This document shows positions 62,154-64,000 of a stretch of DNA of 64,000 bases, in pieces (position 1 is the stretch's first letter; the number at the start of each line of letters is the position of its first letter). The notes beneath the pieces are model-generated. The model was not told the origin of the DNA, made no database searches, and saw only the letters and a program-made list of their open reading frames with translations. The stretch lies in the NCBI RefSeq assembly GCF_900215215.1, contig NZ_OBDR01000004.1, positions 1-64,000 of the forward strand, written 5' to 3'. Both the position numbers and the translations under genes were made by a program. The DNA is from Methanohalophilus euhalobius. Its GTDB lineage: Archaea > Halobacteriota > Methanosarcinia > Methanosarcinales > Methanosarcinaceae.

Positions 62154-63052
62154 ATAAGTTTCAATATCAGGGCTTTCTGTGCATGCAACCGGTTTTCTGC
62201 CTGATCGAAAACTACGGAATGGGTACCGTCCATAACTTCGGCCGATATCTCCTCTCCCCTGTGGGCCGGTAGGCAATGCATGACGATCACATCATTCTTT
62301 GCGACATCAAGCAAATTACTGTTAATCTGGTAATCCGCCAGGTCACTCAGCCTTTTATCCCTTTCCCCTTCGTCTCCCATGGATATCCAGACATCGGTAT
62401 AGAGAACGTCAGCATCAGTAGAAGCCTCTATCGGATCCCTGAGGATCTCAACCTTACCCCCCATTTCACGTGCCATACTTACGATATCATCGTCCGGTTC
62501 ATAACCATCAGGACAGGCCACAGCAATCTCCATTCCTACCATGGCACAACCCAGTATCATTGAATTGCACACATTGTTGCCATCGCCTACCCAGGTAAGT
62601 TTCCGGCCTTCCAGTGTGCTTTTGTACTCCTTGATTGTCAACAGGTCTGCCAGGATCTGGCAGGGGTGTTCCTTATCGGAGAGGGCATTGATCACAGGCA
62701 CAGTAGCATGTTCTGCGAGTTCTTCCACGGTTGAGTGGCTGTTCACCCTGGCAGTAATAGCTGCTACATACCCGGAAAGGACCTTTGCGGTGTCTGCAAC
62801 CGTTTCTCCTCTTCCTATCTGCATGTCCCTCTGGTTAAGATACAGGGAATGGCCGCCCATATCACTCATGGCCACCTCAAAGGAAACCCGGGTTCTGGTA
62901 GATGATTTTTCAAAGATCATCGCAAGGCTTTTGTTTTTCAGTAGATCAGTGACCTTGCCCTTAATTCTCTTTTCTTTCAGATCCTCTCCTGTCTCCAATA
63001 TATCCAGTATATCTTCTTTGGAAAGGTCCGTCATTGACAGGACATGTTTCAT
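62147..63052 (-). CDS. argF: Ornithine carbamoyltransferase
   Basis: Forms citrulline from ornithine and carbamoyl phosphate in arginine synthesis. Carbamoyl-phosphate site [12 protein letters not shown] (about residues 50-62), the HPCQILADL motif, the ornithine-binding SMGDE region and the [10 protein letters not shown] motif with the catalytic Cys are present. The length of 301 is normal. It follows purD on the same strand by four bases and may be in one transcript. Confidence 0.95.
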   Translation of the reverse strand: MKHVLSMTDLSKEDILDILETGEDLKEKRIKGKVTDLLKNKSLAMIFEKSSTRTRVSFEVAMSDMGGHSLYLNQRDMQIGRGETVADTAKVLSGYVAAITARVNSHSTVEELAEHATVPVINALSDKEHPCQILADLLTIKEYKSTLEGRKLTWVGDGNNVCNSMILGCAMVGMEIAVACPDGYEPDDDIVSMAREMGGKVEILRDPIEASTDADVLYTDVWISMGDEGERDKRLSDLADYQINSNLLDVAKNDVIVMHCLPAHRGEEISAEVMDGTHSVVFDQAENRLHAQKALILKLIG

Positions 63053-63056
63053 TATA

Positions 63057-64000
63057 TCAGCTCTGTTTTTGCTCTCTTATTTTATTCATATGTGTGACTT
63101 TCTTTCGTACAAGAGCCCGGGTACCGATATCCCGGCGTGAATGCAAATCGCCGATGATATTCTCAAGTGCATCCTGTGCTATTCTTTCAGCCTTGCTTAT
63201 GGAATCAGCGATACCGACAACTGCTGCGGCGCGAGATGTGCTGGTATAGATTTTCCCATCCTTTTCATCTACGCTGGAATAGAACAAAATTGCATCGCCC
63301 ATATCCCCGAAAACTATTTCTTTATCTGAATCCGGGTTATCCGGATACCCTGCAGGGACAACGTACTTACACACAGTTGCCTTCTTGCTGAACACCACAT
63401 CGAGATCTTCCAGCCGCCCTTCCACAATAGCTTCCATGACATCAAGTATATCGGTCTCAAGCAGAGGCATTATGTTCATAGCTTCGGGGTCTCCGAAACG
63501 CGCATTGAATTCTATAACCTTTGGTCCTTTACTGGTAAGAATGAACTGGCCGTAAAGGATGCCCTGATATGGAATTCCTGTAACCTCACAGAGTTTTTCT
63601 ACGGTCTTTTGCATTATGGCTTTGGCCTTTTCCAGATCATCTACCATCATGAAAGGCAGGATTACATCGGTGTCGGAATAGGCTCCCATCCCGCCGGTGT
63701 TTGGTCCAAGGTCATTTTCGAAAGCTCTCTTATGGTCCTGTACGCAGGGAGTAAAGGCAAGAGTGCTTCCATCCACAAATGCCTGCAGGGTGAATTCCTC
63801 TCCTTTCAGTTTCTCCTCAACAATCACACTATCTTTTTCGAGGATGCCAAGTGCATATTCATAGGCATCTGTAGTATCCGGCAGTTGATCACCTATAACC
63901 TTGACGCCTTTTCCTCCGGTAAGCCCGGCGGGTTTTATGGCGACATCCCCAAGTTCCTCGATATATTCTTTCAATCCATTTTCATCATTGAAGACTTTAA
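63057..64000 (-). CDS. purD: Phosphoribosylamine-glycine ligase, 5' end beyond the window
   Basis: Second step of purine synthesis. The frame stays open to the right edge, continuing upstream of the first internal TTG (63974) with [12 protein letters not shown], so the gene is partial, with roughly 110-120 N-terminal residues outside. Visible ATP-grasp motifs: [51 protein letters not shown] and [11 protein letters not shown]. The C-terminal GARS domain ends with RALVRKK. Confidence 0.93.
   Translation of the reverse strand, partial: KVFNDENGLKEYIEELGDVAIKPAGLTGGKGVKVIGDQLPDTTDAYEYALGILEKDSVIVEEKLKGEEFTLQAFVDGSTLAFTPCVQDHKRAFENDLGPNTGGMGAYSDTDVILPFMMVDDLEKAKAIMQKTVEKLCEVTGIPYQGILYGQFILTSKGPKVIEFNARFGDPEAMNIMPLLETDILDVMEAIVEGRLEDLDVVFSKKATVCKYVVPAGYPDNPDSDKEIVFGDMGDAILFYSSVDEKDGKIYTSTSRAAAVVGIADSISKAERIAQDALENIIGDLHSRRDIGTRALVRKKVTHMNKIREQKQS

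Overview
This window reads as chromosome of a methylotrophic methanogenic archaeon of the Methanosarcinaceae (a Methanohalophilus, Methanolobus or Methanococcoides-like genome). Supporting signs are an archaeal class I CCA-adding enzyme, Hel308 helicase, ATP-dependent DNA ligase, HMG-CoA reductase and geranylgeranyl reductase for isoprenoid lipids, the siroheme-dependent heme enzyme AhbC, an FmdE-family protein, TATA-type promoters, PGF-CTERM surface proteins and several GTG/TTG starts. Nearly every intact chromosomal gene ends in TAA or TGA. TAG closes only one of them (position 22995) plus two transposase genes, as expected where UAG can be read as pyrrolysine. No pyl genes lie in the window, so this is an inference.

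Layout. 1-2.64 kb is insertion-sequence territory: the tail of an IS1634-like transposase, a surface-protein remnant, a PGF-CTERM protein, a compact structured element, and an IS5-like element whose transposase carries an in-frame UAG. 2.9-9.6 kb holds two 2-oxoacid:ferredoxin oxidoreductase systems (KorAB and IorAB), separated by an internally deleted DUF255 protein, a membrane iron-sulfur protein and a small HTH regulator. 9.6-13.5 kb: 8-oxoguanine glycosylase, CCA transferase, then an iron/oxidative-stress operon (ferritin, superoxide reductase, AhpD-like protein, DUF2892). 13.5-16.3 kb: tetrapyrrole genes ahbC, hemD and cobA. 16.4-28.3 kb: housekeeping genes (hisD, hel308, mscS, trpB2, hmgA, ligase, homoserine dehydrogenase with an ACT partner). 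28.3-33.4 kb: surface and exported proteins, including a membrane-anchored HTH protein and a matrixin protease with two related exported neighbours. 33.4-38.8 kb: a 154-bp IS remnant, htpX, a frameshifted DUF488 gene, and a thyA-aroA-geranylgeranyl reductase operon. 39-41.5 kb: a probable Re-citrate synthase convergent with an isocitrate dehydrogenase. 41.6-46.4 kb: TatD hydrolase, a second AhpD/superoxide reductase pair, a CNNM protein, a DUF378 gene with an early stop, and a beta-propeller surface protein. 46.5-54.7 kb: uvrA, FmdE-like, purB and an iron-complex ABC transporter. 55-58 kb: a 1014-residue FAD/Fe-S oxidoreductase with a Met/Pro-rich tail. 58.1-61.7 kb: a stand-alone encapsulin-cargo-type ferritin domain followed by an accessory patch (HTH, DUF4258/DUF2283 pair, zinc-ribbon protein, broken glutaredoxin-like gene) next to tRNA-Leu(CAG). 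61.8-64 kb: argF and the partial purD.

How the genes work together. The oxidoreductases, citrate synthase and isocitrate dehydrogenase point to ferredoxin-linked 2-oxoacid metabolism and 2-oxoglutarate supply. cobA, hemD and ahbC feed siroheme and heme. The ferritins, superoxide reductases and AhpD-like proteins form two oxidative-stress loci. The most unusual items are the UAG-containing transposase, the three GTAC motifs phased at 10 bp before trpB2, the three-way-junction element near 1.5 kb, the Met-rich oxidoreductase tail, and several genes caught in decay.
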